Below are positions 17,268 through 25,399 of a stretch of DNA of 64,000 nucleotides, one piece after another (the first letter of the stretch is position 1; each line of letters begins with the position of its first letter). The stretch covers positions 124,001-188,000 of the forward strand of contig NZ_BSTQ01000015.1 of NCBI RefSeq assembly GCF_030269605.1. Reading direction: 5' to 3'. A program made the position numbers and the translations under genes. Under the pieces are notes generated by a model. It saw nothing but the letters and a program-made list of their open reading frames with translations, had not been told where the DNA came from and did no database searches. Source of the stretch: Lentzea sp. NBRC 105346 (GTDB lineage Bacteria > Actinomycetota > Actinomycetes > Mycobacteriales > Pseudonocardiaceae).

Positions 17268-18260
17268 TCACGTGCGGGCAGTGAGGCGGGGGAGGACCTC
17301 GGCGCCGAACAGCCGAATCGTGTCCACAACGGACTCGTGCGGCATGCCTCCGATGTCGGCCATCACGAGATGCGTGTCGATGGTCAGCTCGGCCTGCAAC
17401 GTGTTGAGCCGATCCGCCACCTGCGCCGGATCCCCGCAGATCGCCGCCCCGGCAAGGATGAGCTCCAGGTCGATCTCGCCGTCCCCGCGCCACGGATCGG
17501 CGAACCGCGCGTACTCGCCGAGGTGCGGCCACCACCGTTCTCGTGCGTTCTCGTGCGCCACGAACACGTGGCTGGGGACGCCGACGCGTCCGTTCGGGTG
17601 CAGCTCGCGGTACCGGCGCACTACGTCTTTGTAGATCAGGGGATCCCTGAGGGTGCTCGGCAGCATCAGCGGCAGGCCGAGCTCGGCGCCGAGGTCCGCG
17701 CTCACCGCGCTGCCGCTGCCCATCCACACGGTCGGGTGCGGCGTTTGCACCGGACGCGGTGTCGTCGTGACCTCGGTGAGGTGGCCGCGGAACCTGCCGT
17801 CCCACGTGACCTTCGGTTCTCCCAGGAGCTTCAGGAGGAGCCTCAGGTGTTCCTCGAACCTCGGGCGTAGTTCCTGGGGGTTCACTCCGAACGCCGCGTG
17901 GGTCTGCTGGTCTACGCCGCGTGCCACGATCAGTTCGGCCCGGCCGTTGCTCAGCACGTCCAGTGTCGCCAGGCTTTCGGCCACCAGCACGGGGTCGTGG
18001 TGGGCGAGCAGGGTGACGCCCGTGGACAGCCGCAGCCGCTCGGTCCGCGCCGCGATCGAGGCCAGGAGCAGCTCGGGGGCCGATACGACGTAGCGGGTGA
18101 AGTGGTGTTCGCCGATGGCCACACCGGTGAAGCCCGCCTCCTCGGCGACGACGGCCTGCTCGACCATGGCGCGCAGGCGGTCGGCCTCGGAGACCTGCTC
18201 GCCCGTGCACGGGTTCGGCAGGTGGTCGCCGAGGATCAGCAGGTACACGTCGGTGCCCAT
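17268..18260 (-). CDS. LLM-class flavin/F420-dependent oxidoreductase
   Basis: 330-residue luciferase-like monooxygenase. Recognisable parts are AEEAGFTGVAIGEHHF near residue 45, RTERLRLSTGVTLLAHHDPV near 80, NGRAELIVARG and the C-terminal AGAAICGDPAQVADRL block. These proteins bind FMN or F420 in a TIM barrel and oxidise varied substrates, so function is open. The ATG at 18260 begins GTDVYLLILGDHL. It is divergent from a small acetyltransferase 48 bp away, and the ABC operon follows 104 bp downstream on the same strand. Confidence 0.85.
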   Translation of the reverse strand: MGTDVYLLILGDHLPNPCTGEQVSEADRLRAMVEQAVVAEEAGFTGVAIGEHHFTRYVVSAPELLLASIAARTERLRLSTGVTLLAHHDPVLVAESLATLDVLSNGRAELIVARGVDQQTHAAFGVNPQELRPRFEEHLRLLLKLLGEPKVTWDGRFRGHLTEVTTTPRPVQTPHPTVWMGSGSAVSADLGAELGLPLMLPSTLRDPLIYKDVVRRYRELHPNGRVGVPSHVFVAHENARERWWPHLGEYARFADPWRGDGEIDLELILAGAAICGDPAQVADRLNTLQAELTIDTHLVMADIGGMPHESVVDTIRLFGAEVLPRLTART

Positions 18261-18308
18261 GCCACGATGATTCCAGGGGAAGGCAGTCAAGGTGATCAGG
18301 AGCCGCCG

Positions 18309-18560
18309 ATGATCGTCGACAACCCGGAGAAGACCCGGTTCGAAGCGTGGGAGGACGACGAGCTCGTCGGCTTCCTCGACTACCGCAAGGTCGGCGACAA
18401 GACGGTCCTCGTGCACACCGAGAGCCTCGTCGAGGGCAAGGGCATCGGCAGCCGGCTGGCGAAGCACGCGCTGGACACCCTCGACGACGTGGTGGTGCAG
18501 TGCCCGTTCATCAAGAAGTACTTGGAGAGGCACCCCGAATACCGTGTTACCGTCGAGTAG
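18309..18560 (+). CDS. Small YidJ/YjdJ-type GNAT N-acetyltransferase
   Basis: 83-residue single-domain protein: FEAWEDDELVGFLDYRKVGD, then HTESLVEGKGIGSRLAKHAL with the GxGIGSRL acetyl-CoA loop, and a CPFIKKYLERHPEY tail. This matches the minimal GNAT family that includes human NATD1. AGGAG lies 6 nt before the ATG. The native substrate is unknown. It is 32 bp upstream of the MBL hydrolase and probably cotranscribed. Confidence 0.85.
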   Translation: MIVDNPEKTRFEAWEDDELVGFLDYRKVGDKTVLVHTESLVEGKGIGSRLAKHALDTLDDVVVQCPFIKKYLERHPEYRVTVE

Positions 18561-18563
18561 ATA

Positions 18564-18581
18564 GTTGCTGACGCTAACAAC
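18564..18581. promoter_or_regulatory. Weak palindrome upstream of MBL hydrolase
   Basis: GTTGCTGACGCTAACAAC, an imperfect dyad directly ahead of the ribosome site of the gene at 18593. It is a possible regulator site; only the outer GTTG/CAAC arms match perfectly. Confidence 0.2.
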
Positions 18582-18592
18582 GGGGTGGCGGT

Positions 18593-19588
18593 ATGCGGGA
18601 CTGGACCGAACCGGGCGCGCACGAGGTGGCACCCGGTGTGCACCGCATCCCCCTGCCGCTGCCCAATGACGGGCTGCACGCGGTCAACGTCTACGCGATC
18701 GAGGACGGCGAGGGGCTCGTGCTCGTCGACTCCGGCTGGGCCCTCGCCGAGGCCCAGGACCAGCTGGAACGGGCACTGAACACGCTCGGCCGGGGATTCG
18801 AGGACGTCACCCGGTTCCTCGTGACGCACGTGCATCGCGACCACTACACGCTGGCCGTGCACCTGCGCCGGTTGTACGGCAGCAAGATCGCGCTGGGCAT
18901 CGGTGAGCAGCCGTCGCTGGAGCGCGTGCTCGCCGGGCAGGCCGAGACGATGCTGACCGAGCTGTACACGTGGGGCGCACCGCATCTCGCGCAGACGTGG
19001 GCGAAGCTCATCGAGCAGATCGACCGCGCGAAGCTGCTCGAGGACTACGACCGGCCCGACGAGTGGCTCGGCGCCGACGAGATCGGGCTGGAGAAGCGCG
19101 TGCTGCGCGTCATCCCGACGCCCGGCCACACGCGCGGCCACGTGGTGTTCGCCGACGAGCAGGCCGGACTGCTGTTCTCCGGCGACCACGTGCTGCCGCA
19201 CATCACGCCGTCCATCGGCTTCGAGCCGGTGCGGCCCGAGCTGCCACTGGCCGACTACCTGGAGTCGTTGCGGATCACCCGGAACCTGCCCGACATGACG
19301 CTGCTGCCCGCGCACGGGCCGGTCGCGGGGAGCGTCCACGCGCGGGTTGACGAGCTGCTGCTGCACCACGAGGAACGCCTGGTCGCGATGCGTGAGGCCG
19401 TGCGCGGCACCGCCTACGAGACGGCCCGCAACGTGGGCTGGACGCGCCGGCAGCGCAAGTTCGACGACCTCGACCTGTTCAACCAGGTGCTGGCGGTCGG
19501 TGAGACGGCGGCGCACCTCGACGTCCTGGTGAAACGTGGTGAACTGACCGCGAAACGGATCGACGGCGTGCTCGAATATCAAGCGTGA
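18593..19588 (+). CDS. MBL-fold metallo-hydrolase
   Basis: 331 residues. The metal motif is H79-V-H81-R-D83-H84, followed by the GHTRGH histidine near residue 178 and the SGDHVLPH aspartate near 200, so two metals can be bound. A C-terminal helical segment (about 240-330) with a winged-helix look (VGWTRRQRKFDDLDLFNQVLA) is typical of LACTB2-like or actinomycete hydrolases acting on thioesters, lactones or RNA; I cannot choose. It ends in a GTGA overlap with the PlsC gene, which suggests a lipid context. Confidence 0.87.
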   Translation: MRDWTEPGAHEVAPGVHRIPLPLPNDGLHAVNVYAIEDGEGLVLVDSGWALAEAQDQLERALNTLGRGFEDVTRFLVTHVHRDHYTLAVHLRRLYGSKIALGIGEQPSLERVLAGQAETMLTELYTWGAPHLAQTWAKLIEQIDRAKLLEDYDRPDEWLGADEIGLEKRVLRVIPTPGHTRGHVVFADEQAGLLFSGDHVLPHITPSIGFEPVRPELPLADYLESLRITRNLPDMTLLPAHGPVAGSVHARVDELLLHHEERLVAMREAVRGTAYETARNVGWTRRQRKFDDLDLFNQVLAVGETAAHLDVLVKRGELTAKRIDGVLEYQA

Positions 19589-20295
19589 CGATGTTCGAGC
19601 TCGCGGCGCTGACGCCGCGGTTGCCGCGGCGCGGGCGGGGCTTCTGGTTCTCGCTCGCGATCGACGCGCTGTGGCCGATCGTGGTGCTGTTCGTGCGGAT
19701 GCGCATGGCGGGCAGGCACAACGTGCCGTCGAACGGCGGCGTGATCCTCGCCGCCAACCACCTCTCCAACGCCGACACCGTGTCGACGGTCGTGTTCACC
19801 CTCGCCTCCGGGCGGGTGCCGCGCATTTTCGCCAAGGCGAGCCTGTGGCGGATGCCGGTCGTCGGCTGGATCATGCGGTCCGGCAAGCACATTCCCGTAC
19901 AGCGCGGGACCGAACGCGCGGCCGAATCGCTCGACCTCGCGGTCGCCGCGCTGGACCAAGGGGAGTGCGTCGGCGTGTTCCCCGAGGGCACGTTCACCCG
20001 CGACCCGGACGGCTGGCCGATGAAGGCGAAGTCGGGCGCGGCCCGGCTGGCGCTGACCAGCCGCGCGCCGGTGATCCCGGTGGCGCAGTGGGGCACGCAG
20101 CACATCACGCCGCGCGGCAAGGTCGTCCCGAGGTTGCTGCCGCGCAAGACCGTGCACGTCGTCGCGGGCCCGGCGGTCGACCTGTCCGACCTCTACGACC
20201 AGGAGCTCACCCGCGAGGTGCTGGACGAGGCCACCGAACGGATCATGGCCGCGATCACGACCCTGTTGCGCGGCATCCGGTTGAGCGAATCCTGA
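19585..20295 (+). CDS. 1-acyl-sn-glycerol-3-phosphate acyltransferase (PlsC family)
   Basis: 236 residues with one N-terminal hydrophobic stretch. The acyltransferase motif NHX4D is present as NHLSNAD (H59, D64), and motif III is FPEGTFTRD near residue 130, followed by KSGAARLALTSRAPVIPVAQWG. It would acylate lysophosphatidic acid or a related acceptor at the inner face of the membrane. The GTG start shares four bases with the MBL gene stop, which argues for coupling. Confidence 0.88.
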   Translation: MTMFELAALTPRLPRRGRGFWFSLAIDALWPIVVLFVRMRMAGRHNVPSNGGVILAANHLSNADTVSTVVFTLASGRVPRIFAKASLWRMPVVGWIMRSGKHIPVQRGTERAAESLDLAVAALDQGECVGVFPEGTFTRDPDGWPMKAKSGAARLALTSRAPVIPVAQWGTQHITPRGKVVPRLLPRKTVHVVAGPAVDLSDLYDQELTREVLDEATERIMAAITTLLRGIRLSES

Positions 20296-20311
20296 CGGGG
20301 TAGCCACAGTC

Positions 20312-20446
20312 ATGACTACTCCGCAGGAAAACGTGAGGCCCGGTGGTGCAGGACTGTGGGCTCCCGTTGTGCCCGAGCAACGGGACTCGCAGGAGTGGGT
20401 GAGCCAGGAGGACGAGGACGAGCTCATCGTGAAGAGTGTCGACTGA
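20312..20446 (+). CDS. Short acidic hypothetical protein
   Basis: 44 codons from an ATG with GGGG about 12 nt upstream, encoding a peptide that ends in a cluster of glutamate and aspartate (QEDEDELIVKSVD). Third-position GC is about 75 percent, consistent with coding but lower than neighbours. It lies in the 176 bp between PlsC and the zinc-finger gene. No family is recognised and it may not be translated. Confidence 0.35.
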   Translation: MTTPQENVRPGGAGLWAPVVPEQRDSQEWVSQEDEDELIVKSVD

Positions 20447-20451
20447 GGGGG

Positions 20452-20470
20452 TGTCTAGCTAGACTAGACA
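20452..20470. promoter_or_regulatory. Palindrome and -10 element abutting a leaderless start
   Basis: TGTCTAGCTAGACTAGACA: 7-bp arms TGTCTAG/CTAGACA, with GTCTAGCTAGAC nested inside. TAGACT at 20460-20465 is a plausible -10 box, 6 nt before the ATG at 20472. Binding here would block transcription, and the downstream HTH protein is the natural candidate. Confidence 0.55.
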
Positions 20471-20471
20471 C

Positions 20472-20909
20472 ATGACGCTCGACGACGAGTTGCTCCGGCA
20501 GGCACGCGCGGCGTCCACCAAGTGGTCCGCCGCCCAGGACACCGCCGAACTGGCCAAGGCCGACTACCACCACGCCGTCCGCAGGCTGCACGCCGCGGGC
20601 GGCTCGCTGCGGGAGATCGCCGAAGCGCTCTCGCTCAGCCACCAGCGCGTGCACCAGATCGTGGCCGCCCGGCGCGAGAGCGGGCCGTCGTGCTCGTTCT
20701 GCTTCGCCGGGCAGAACCACGTTGCGAAACTCGTCGCCGGGCCGTCCGAGCTCATCTGCGACACGTGCGTGGGCAAGGCCCAGGCCAACGCCACCGGTGA
20801 CTGTTCCTTCTGCGGGGAGAACGGCCCGGTGTTTCAGCGAGAGGACGCGCGCATCTGCGACGGGTGCGTGCGGCTCGCCGCCGAGGTGGTGGCGGCGGCC
20901 GCCCTGTAG
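20472..20909 (+). CDS. HTH protein with two ClpX-type C4 zinc fingers
   Basis: 145 residues. An N-terminal helical region leads to a sigma-region-4-like helix-turn-helix (GSLREIAEALSLSHQRVHQIV, about 43-63). Two C4 zinc modules follow: CSFC...CDTC (about 71-99) and CSFC...CDGC (about 108-132), each like the zinc-binding head of ClpX. DNA binding plus a ClpX-like docking module suggests a regulator that interacts with a protease adaptor or other partner, but this is inference. The start is leaderless and preceded by a palindrome. Confidence 0.7.
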   Translation: MTLDDELLRQARAASTKWSAAQDTAELAKADYHHAVRRLHAAGGSLREIAEALSLSHQRVHQIVAARRESGPSCSFCFAGQNHVAKLVAGPSELICDTCVGKAQANATGDCSFCGENGPVFQREDARICDGCVRLAAEVVAAAAL

Positions 20910-20915
20910 TTCCTC

Positions 20916-21314
20916 CTACGACCGAGCCTCGGCGGTCTTGCGGTCGTTGGCCTTCTCGATGGCCCGCACCAGCTGCTGCTTGGTCATCGTCGACCGGCCG
21001 GGCACACCCAGGCGCTTCGCGATGTCGTACAGGTGCTGCTTGGACGCGTTGGCGTCCACACCGCCGGCCGTCGGAACCTCCCGATCACGGGTGCTGCGCG
21101 CGGCCTGGCGGTCCGAAGGCCCCTTCTCGCGCTTGGGTTCCCAATGGTCGCCGACCTTCTCGAACGAGTGCTTCAGCGCGGAGAACGCCGTGCGGTGCGC
21201 GCGTTCGCCCTCGCCGTAGGTCTCGACGGCCGAGTCGTGAGCCTTGATCCACGTGCGCTGCGCCTTCTTCGACGAGCGTGCGATCGTGCTGGGCAGTTCC
21301 TTGGCGCCGGGCAT
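20916..21314 (-). CDS. ChaB-family protein with Rho-N/SAP-like tail
   Basis: 132 residues. Residues 1-62 match ChaB (LPSTIARSSKKAQRTWIKAH, then ETYGEGERAHRTAFSALKHSFEK and DHW), and residues about 90-127 (ASKQHLYDIAKRLGVPGRST, TKQQLVRAIEKA) resemble the Rho N-terminal or SAP helix-extended-helix nucleic-acid module. ChaB in Escherichia coli is a proposed regulator of cation antiport, but the combination here is common in actinomycetes without a known role. It is convergent with the zinc-finger gene, only 6 bp apart. Confidence 0.8.
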   Translation of the reverse strand: MPGAKELPSTIARSSKKAQRTWIKAHDSAVETYGEGERAHRTAFSALKHSFEKVGDHWEPKREKGPSDRQAARSTRDREVPTAGGVDANASKQHLYDIAKRLGVPGRSTMTKQQLVRAIEKANDRKTAEARS

Positions 21315-21363
21315 GGTCGCTCACCTCCGGTACCGGGATACCCGCCGCCGGAGGACGTGAACG

Positions 21364-21804
21364 TCAGCGGGGCAGCTTGACCACGGTGACGAAGAAGTCG
21401 TCGATCTGCCGGACGACCTCGATGAACCGGTCGAAGTCCACCGGCTTGGTGACGTAGGCGTTGGCGTGCAGGCTGTAGCTGCGCAGGATGTCCTCCTCCG
21501 CCTCCGACGTCGTCAGCACGACGACCGGGATGGACCGCAGCTCCGGATCCGCCTTCACCTCGGCCAGCACCTCGCGGCCGTCCTTGCGGGGCAGGTTGAG
21601 GTCCAGCAGGATCAGGCCCGGCCGGGGCGCGTCGGCGTAGTCACCCTGGCGGCGCAGGAACTCCAGCGCCTCGACCCCGTCGCGCACCACGTGCAGCGCG
21701 TTGCGGATCTTGTGGTGCTCGAACGCCTCCTTCGTCATCAGCGCGTCGCCGGGGTCGTCCTCGACGAGCAGCACGTCGATCACGTTGAGCGAGGGGTCAG
21801 ACAT
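21364..21804 (-). CDS. Single-domain response regulator (Rcp1/CheY-like)
   Basis: 146-residue receiver only: acidic pair VEDDPGDA (15-22), phosphoacceptor D68 in [11 protein letters not shown] at LTTSEAEE and K in YVTKPVDFD. The segment [15 protein letters not shown] is typical of Rcp1-like partners of phytochrome-type kinases. The start lies 8 nt inside the histidine kinase 3' end, so the two are translated together. There is no output domain, so it signals by protein contact. Confidence 0.92.
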   Translation of the reverse strand: MSDPSLNVIDVLLVEDDPGDALMTKEAFEHHKIRNALHVVRDGVEALEFLRRQGDYADAPRPGLILLDLNLPRKDGREVLAEVKADPELRSIPVVVLTTSEAEEDILRSYSLHANAYVTKPVDFDRFIEVVRQIDDFFVTVVKLPR

Positions 21805-23314
21805 CGGTCTCCTCGGTGCCGGATCCGTCGAGTTCCTCGGCGGCGACGGGCAGGGTGAACTGGAAGGTCGTGCCTTGTCCCTCGTCGGTGTTCAACCAGA
21901 TCGTGCCGCCGTGGTACTCGACGATCTTGCGGCACATCGCGAGGCCGATGCCCGTTCCCGGGTAGGCGTCCTTCGGATGCAGCCGCTGGAAGATGATGAA
22001 GATCCGGTCAGCGTACTCGGCATCGATGCCGATGCCGTTGTCGCGGCACGTGAACAGCCACTCGTCGCCGGTACGCTCGGCGGTGATCGAGATCTCCGGG
22101 TGCTCGCCGTGGAACTTCAGCGCGTTGCTGACCAGGTTCTGGAACACCGCGCTGAGCAGTGAGGCCTCGCCGCGCACCGCGGGCAGGTCGCCGATCACGA
22201 CCTGAGCGCCGGTCTCCTCGATGCGTTCGGAGTAGTTCTCGACGACCTGGCGGACGACGTCGTTGAGGTCCACCAAGGTGTGCTCGCGGGTGATCCGCCC
22301 GACGCGGGAGAACGCCAGCAGATCATTGATCAGCACCTGCATGCGCTTCGCGCCGTCGACGGCGAAGTCGATGTACTGGTCCGCGCGCTCGTCGAGCTGC
22401 CCGCCGTAGCGGCGCTGCAGCAACTGGCAGAAGCTCGCCACCTTGCGCAGCGGCTCCTGCAGGTCGTGCGACGCGACGTAGGCGAACTGCTCCAGCTCGG
22501 AGTTGGACCGCCGCAGCTCGGCGGAGTATTCGTCCAGTTTGGACAGTTCCTGCACGATCCGCGCGCGCATCGCGTCGACGTCCTCGCCGAGCATGACCAC
22601 CTCGCGCGGCCCGTGCGCGTCGATCTCGCGATGGAAGTCGCCGGACGCGACCTCCCGCACCTCGTCGGCGAGCTGCGCCAGCGGCGTGACGACGATGCGG
22701 TACAGCACCACCGCGACCGCGGCGATGAGCAACACCAGCAACGTGCCCATGGCGATCGACAGGAGCAGCGCCGTGTTGGCCGCGTCGTCGAGGTCCGCCC
22801 GCGCCTGCTGTGCGTCGCGGCTGAGGTTCTGCTGCAACGCCGTGAGCTGCCCGCGGATCTGGTCGAAGATCGCTTTCGCGCGGTCCTGGTCGCCGGCCTG
22901 GGCGAGACCGGGACCGGTCGCCCGGACCTGGGCGATCACCGGCTCGGCGTACTCGGCGCGCCACTGCTCGGCCAACGCCTCGATGCGGTCCAGCGAGCCG
23001 TTCGGGTCGCCGACCAGCGAGCGCACCCCCGCCTCGGCCGCCGTCTGCTGCTTCTGCCCGTCCAGGTACGGCTGCAGGAAGTCCTGCTCTCCGGTGAGCG
23101 CGAACCCGCGCACGCCCGTCTCCTGGTCGAGCAGCGTGCGGCTGAGGTCCTGGGCGTGCCTGCTCGCGGGCTCGAGCTGATCGATGGCCCGCACCCGGTA
23201 GTCGGCCGTGCGGCCGAGGGCCACGACCATCGCGCCGACGGTGACCGCCGTCATCAGCACGAGGATGGCGACGGTCGCGACGAGCAGGCGTTTCGCAGGC
23301 CAGCGGCCCTTCAC
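21797..23314 (-). CDS. CHASE3/HAMP sensor histidine kinase
   Basis: 505 residues. Helix 1 is 10-33, a CHASE3-like extracytoplasmic domain spans about 40-180 ([18 protein letters not shown] is diagnostic), helix 2 is 183-207, then HAMP, then HisKA with H283 in [11 protein letters not shown], and an ATPase domain with NALKFH, DNGIGID and [12 protein letters not shown] boxes. The GTG start overlaps the PP2C gene stop. It would autophosphorylate and pass phosphate to the co-encoded receivers. Its ligand is unknown. Confidence 0.92.
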   Translation of the reverse strand: MKGRWPAKRLLVATVAILVLMTAVTVGAMVVALGRTADYRVRAIDQLEPASRHAQDLSRTLLDQETGVRGFALTGEQDFLQPYLDGQKQQTAAEAGVRSLVGDPNGSLDRIEALAEQWRAEYAEPVIAQVRATGPGLAQAGDQDRAKAIFDQIRGQLTALQQNLSRDAQQARADLDDAANTALLLSIAMGTLLVLLIAAVAVVLYRIVVTPLAQLADEVREVASGDFHREIDAHGPREVVMLGEDVDAMRARIVQELSKLDEYSAELRRSNSELEQFAYVASHDLQEPLRKVASFCQLLQRRYGGQLDERADQYIDFAVDGAKRMQVLINDLLAFSRVGRITREHTLVDLNDVVRQVVENYSERIEETGAQVVIGDLPAVRGEASLLSAVFQNLVSNALKFHGEHPEISITAERTGDEWLFTCRDNGIGIDAEYADRIFIIFQRLHPKDAYPGTGIGLAMCRKIVEYHGGTIWLNTDEGQGTTFQFTLPVAAEELDGSGTEETDV

Positions 23315-24468
23315 GGACGATCCCTCAGCAGCAGTACGGCCATGTCGTCGTCGAGCTCCCCGCCGTTGAGGTCCTTCACCTCGGCGATCAGCGGGTCCAG
23401 CCAGTCCGGCCCGTCGGGCACGAGTCTGTTGACGATGTCGCACAGCCGCTCGACACCGAGCCTTTCGGTGTCGTCCGGCACGCGGCCCTCGATGAGGCCG
23501 TCGGTGTAGCAGAGCAGCGACCAGCCGGGCGGCAGGTCGATGTCCACGCCCTGCCACTCGTAGTCCGGCAGCACGCCCAGCGGCACGCCGATCCGTGTCT
23601 TCGGCAGGTCCACCACCCGCTGGTCCACGATGAGCAGCGGCTCGGGGTGCCCGGCGAGGAAGTAGCGCGCCTTGCGGCGGTCCGCGGAGATGGTGACCAT
23701 GCACGCGGTCGTGAACAGGCTCTCGGCGTGCCGTTCGGCGACCAGCACCTCGTGCAGCGTCCGCAGCACCTTCTCGGCGGGCTGCCCGGACAACACCAGC
23801 GCGCGCCACGCGATGCGCAACGCCACCCCGAGCGCGGCCTCGTCCGGACCGTGCCCGCACACGTCGCCGATCACGACGTGCACCGTGCCGTCGTCGTCCG
23901 CGACCACGTCGTAGAAGTCGCCGCCCAGCAGCAGCCGCATCCCGCCCGGCTGGTAGCGCACCGCGAGCCCCAGGTCCGCGTGCTGCAACAGGGGAGGCGG
24001 CAACAGGCCGCGTTCCAGGCGGGTCTTCTCCGCCGCGAGGAGCTTCGCCTCCCGCAGCTGCCGCTGCGCCTCCTCGGCGCGACGCCGCTCGTAGGCGTAC
24101 CGGATGCTGCGCAGCAGCAGCTCCCCGTCCACCTGGCCTTTGACGAGGTAGTCCTCCGCACCCGCGGTGACCGCGTCTATGCCCTGCCGTTCGTCGGTGA
24201 CGCCGGTCAGCACGAGGATCGCGGGCGGGCTGGGCCGGTCGAGCAGCCGGCGCAGGCCATCCAGCCCGGTGGCGTCGGGCAGCCCCAGGTCGAGCAGGAC
24301 GCACTCCGCCTCCGCCAGCAGCGTTTCCGCTTCCTGCAGCGTCCGCGCCCGCGTGAGGATGACCGGAGCGCGAGCTTCGTCGAGGAGCGCCTCGACGAGC
24401 AGGGCGTCTCCTTCATCGTCCTCGACGAGCAGCACGCGCACGGTTTTCGTTCTCATCGCGGAGGACAT
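23311..24468 (-). CDS. Response regulator with PP2C/SpoIIE phosphatase output (RsbU/RssB-like)
   Basis: 385 residues: receiver domain 1-125 with phosphoacceptor D60 (CVLLDLGLPD) and K in YLVKGQVD, a coiled linker about 125-155, and a SpoIIE-type phosphatase domain 160-385 with GGDFYDVVADDD and DVCGHGPDEAALGV metal motifs. Such proteins dephosphorylate anti-sigma antagonists in partner-switching stress pathways. It is first in the three-gene cassette; the kinase and single receiver follow by overlapping codons. No anti-sigma or antagonist gene is nearby. Confidence 0.92.
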   Translation of the reverse strand: MSSAMRTKTVRVLLVEDDEGDALLVEALLDEARAPVILTRARTLQEAETLLAEAECVLLDLGLPDATGLDGLRRLLDRPSPPAILVLTGVTDERQGIDAVTAGAEDYLVKGQVDGELLLRSIRYAYERRRAEEAQRQLREAKLLAAEKTRLERGLLPPPLLQHADLGLAVRYQPGGMRLLLGGDFYDVVADDDGTVHVVIGDVCGHGPDEAALGVALRIAWRALVLSGQPAEKVLRTLHEVLVAERHAESLFTTACMVTISADRRKARYFLAGHPEPLLIVDQRVVDLPKTRIGVPLGVLPDYEWQGVDIDLPPGWSLLCYTDGLIEGRVPDDTERLGVERLCDIVNRLVPDGPDWLDPLIAEVKDLNGGELDDDMAVLLLRDRP

Positions 24469-24513
24469 TAACTCAGTGGAATTCGCCGTGTCCGGACGCC
24501 ACGATATCGATTT

Positions 24514-24984
24514 GTGAAGATCCGCCGCGCATTCGCCGACGAGCTACCCCACCTGCAGGACATCGAGAACGCCTCGGGTGAGCCGTTCCGCGCCATCGGC
24601 ATGCCCGAGATCGCCGACGACGACCCGATCTCGCTCTCGCTGCTGGCCGCCAGTGAGGTGTGGGTGGCCGTGGACTCCGACGACGTGCCGGTGGCTTTCG
24701 TGGCGCTTGGTGTGGTGGACGGGGTGCGGCACATCCACCAGGTCAGCGTGCATCCCGGCCATGCTCGGCGGGGGATCGGCGCGGCTCTGATCTCGCACGT
24801 CGCCGAGGGGCCGGTTTCGTTGACCACGTTCCGGGACGTGCCGTGGAACGCGCCCTACTACGCGCGGCTGGGGTTCGTGGAGATGGATGTGCTGGGGCCC
24901 GAGCTGGCCGCGGTGATGGCGGAGGAGGCGGCGCACGGGCTGACGGGGCGGGTCGCGATGCTGCTCACTCCGCCGCGGGATTGA
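24514..24984 (+). CDS. GNAT-family N-acetyltransferase
   Basis: 156 residues with the GNAT core VAFVALGVVDGVRHIHQVSV and the acetyl-CoA loop HPGHARRGIGAALI (about 80-93), then NAPYYARLGFVEMD. The GTG start is 45 bp from the divergent PP2C gene. The last 50 bp of the gene are partly duplicated directly downstream. The substrate is unknown. Confidence 0.85.
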   Translation: MKIRRAFADELPHLQDIENASGEPFRAIGMPEIADDDPISLSLLAASEVWVAVDSDDVPVAFVALGVVDGVRHIHQVSVHPGHARRGIGAALISHVAEGPVSLTTFRDVPWNAPYYARLGFVEMDVLGPELAAVMAEEAAHGLTGRVAMLLTPPRD

Positions 24985-25060
24985 GGCGGGGGCGCGGGTG
25001 CTGACGGGCGGGGTCGCGATGCTGCTCAACCGGCCGCAGGTGTGACGGCGGGCTGCGGGC
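24939..25060 (+). repeat. 61-bp imperfect tandem duplication of the acetyltransferase 3' end
   Basis: TGACGG plus GGGTCGCGATGCTGCTCA recur 61 bp apart (24941 and 25002). The first copy holds the real stop. The second is noncoding relic sequence. Confidence 0.75.
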
Positions 25061-25066
25061 GGAGTC

Positions 25067-25399
25067 GCGTGGTGGGGTCGGATTGCTGGCGGGGTTGGTA
25101 TCCGGGCGGCCTGGCCGGGGTGGCGGGATCCGCCCGCGGCGGCCCAAGCCGTGTGGCGGGGCTGGATTGGTGGCGGGGTTGGTATCCGGGCGGCCTGGCC
25201 GGGGTGGCGGGATCCGCCCGCGGCGGCCCAAGCCGTGTGGTGGGGCTGGATTGGTGGCGGGGTTCGTATCCCGGCGGTCGGCCGGGTGGCGTGACTCGTC
25301 CGCCGTGGGCGGAATCGTGCGGCAGGGGCCGGATCGGTGGTCAGGCTCGTACCCCGGCCGCCCGCCGCGGCCCGAGCCGTGCGGCGCAGCCGGATCAGT
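25067..25399. repeat. 84-bp minisatellite, two near-identical plus two decayed copies
   Basis: Units begin at about 25067, 25151, 25235 and 25317, with a partial fifth from 25379. Copies 1 and 2 share their last 60 bases exactly; copy 3 is 82 bp and diverged, copy 4 is 62 bp. The array fills the 410-bp gap between the acetyltransferase and the YkvA-type gene and reaches into the latter's last codons. No convincing gene was seen in it, although several frames stay open because of high GC. Confidence 0.9.

Noticed and set aside
25067-25399. CRISPR array
   Set aside because: Repeats are contiguous 84-bp tandem units without unique spacers, and no cas genes are in the window.
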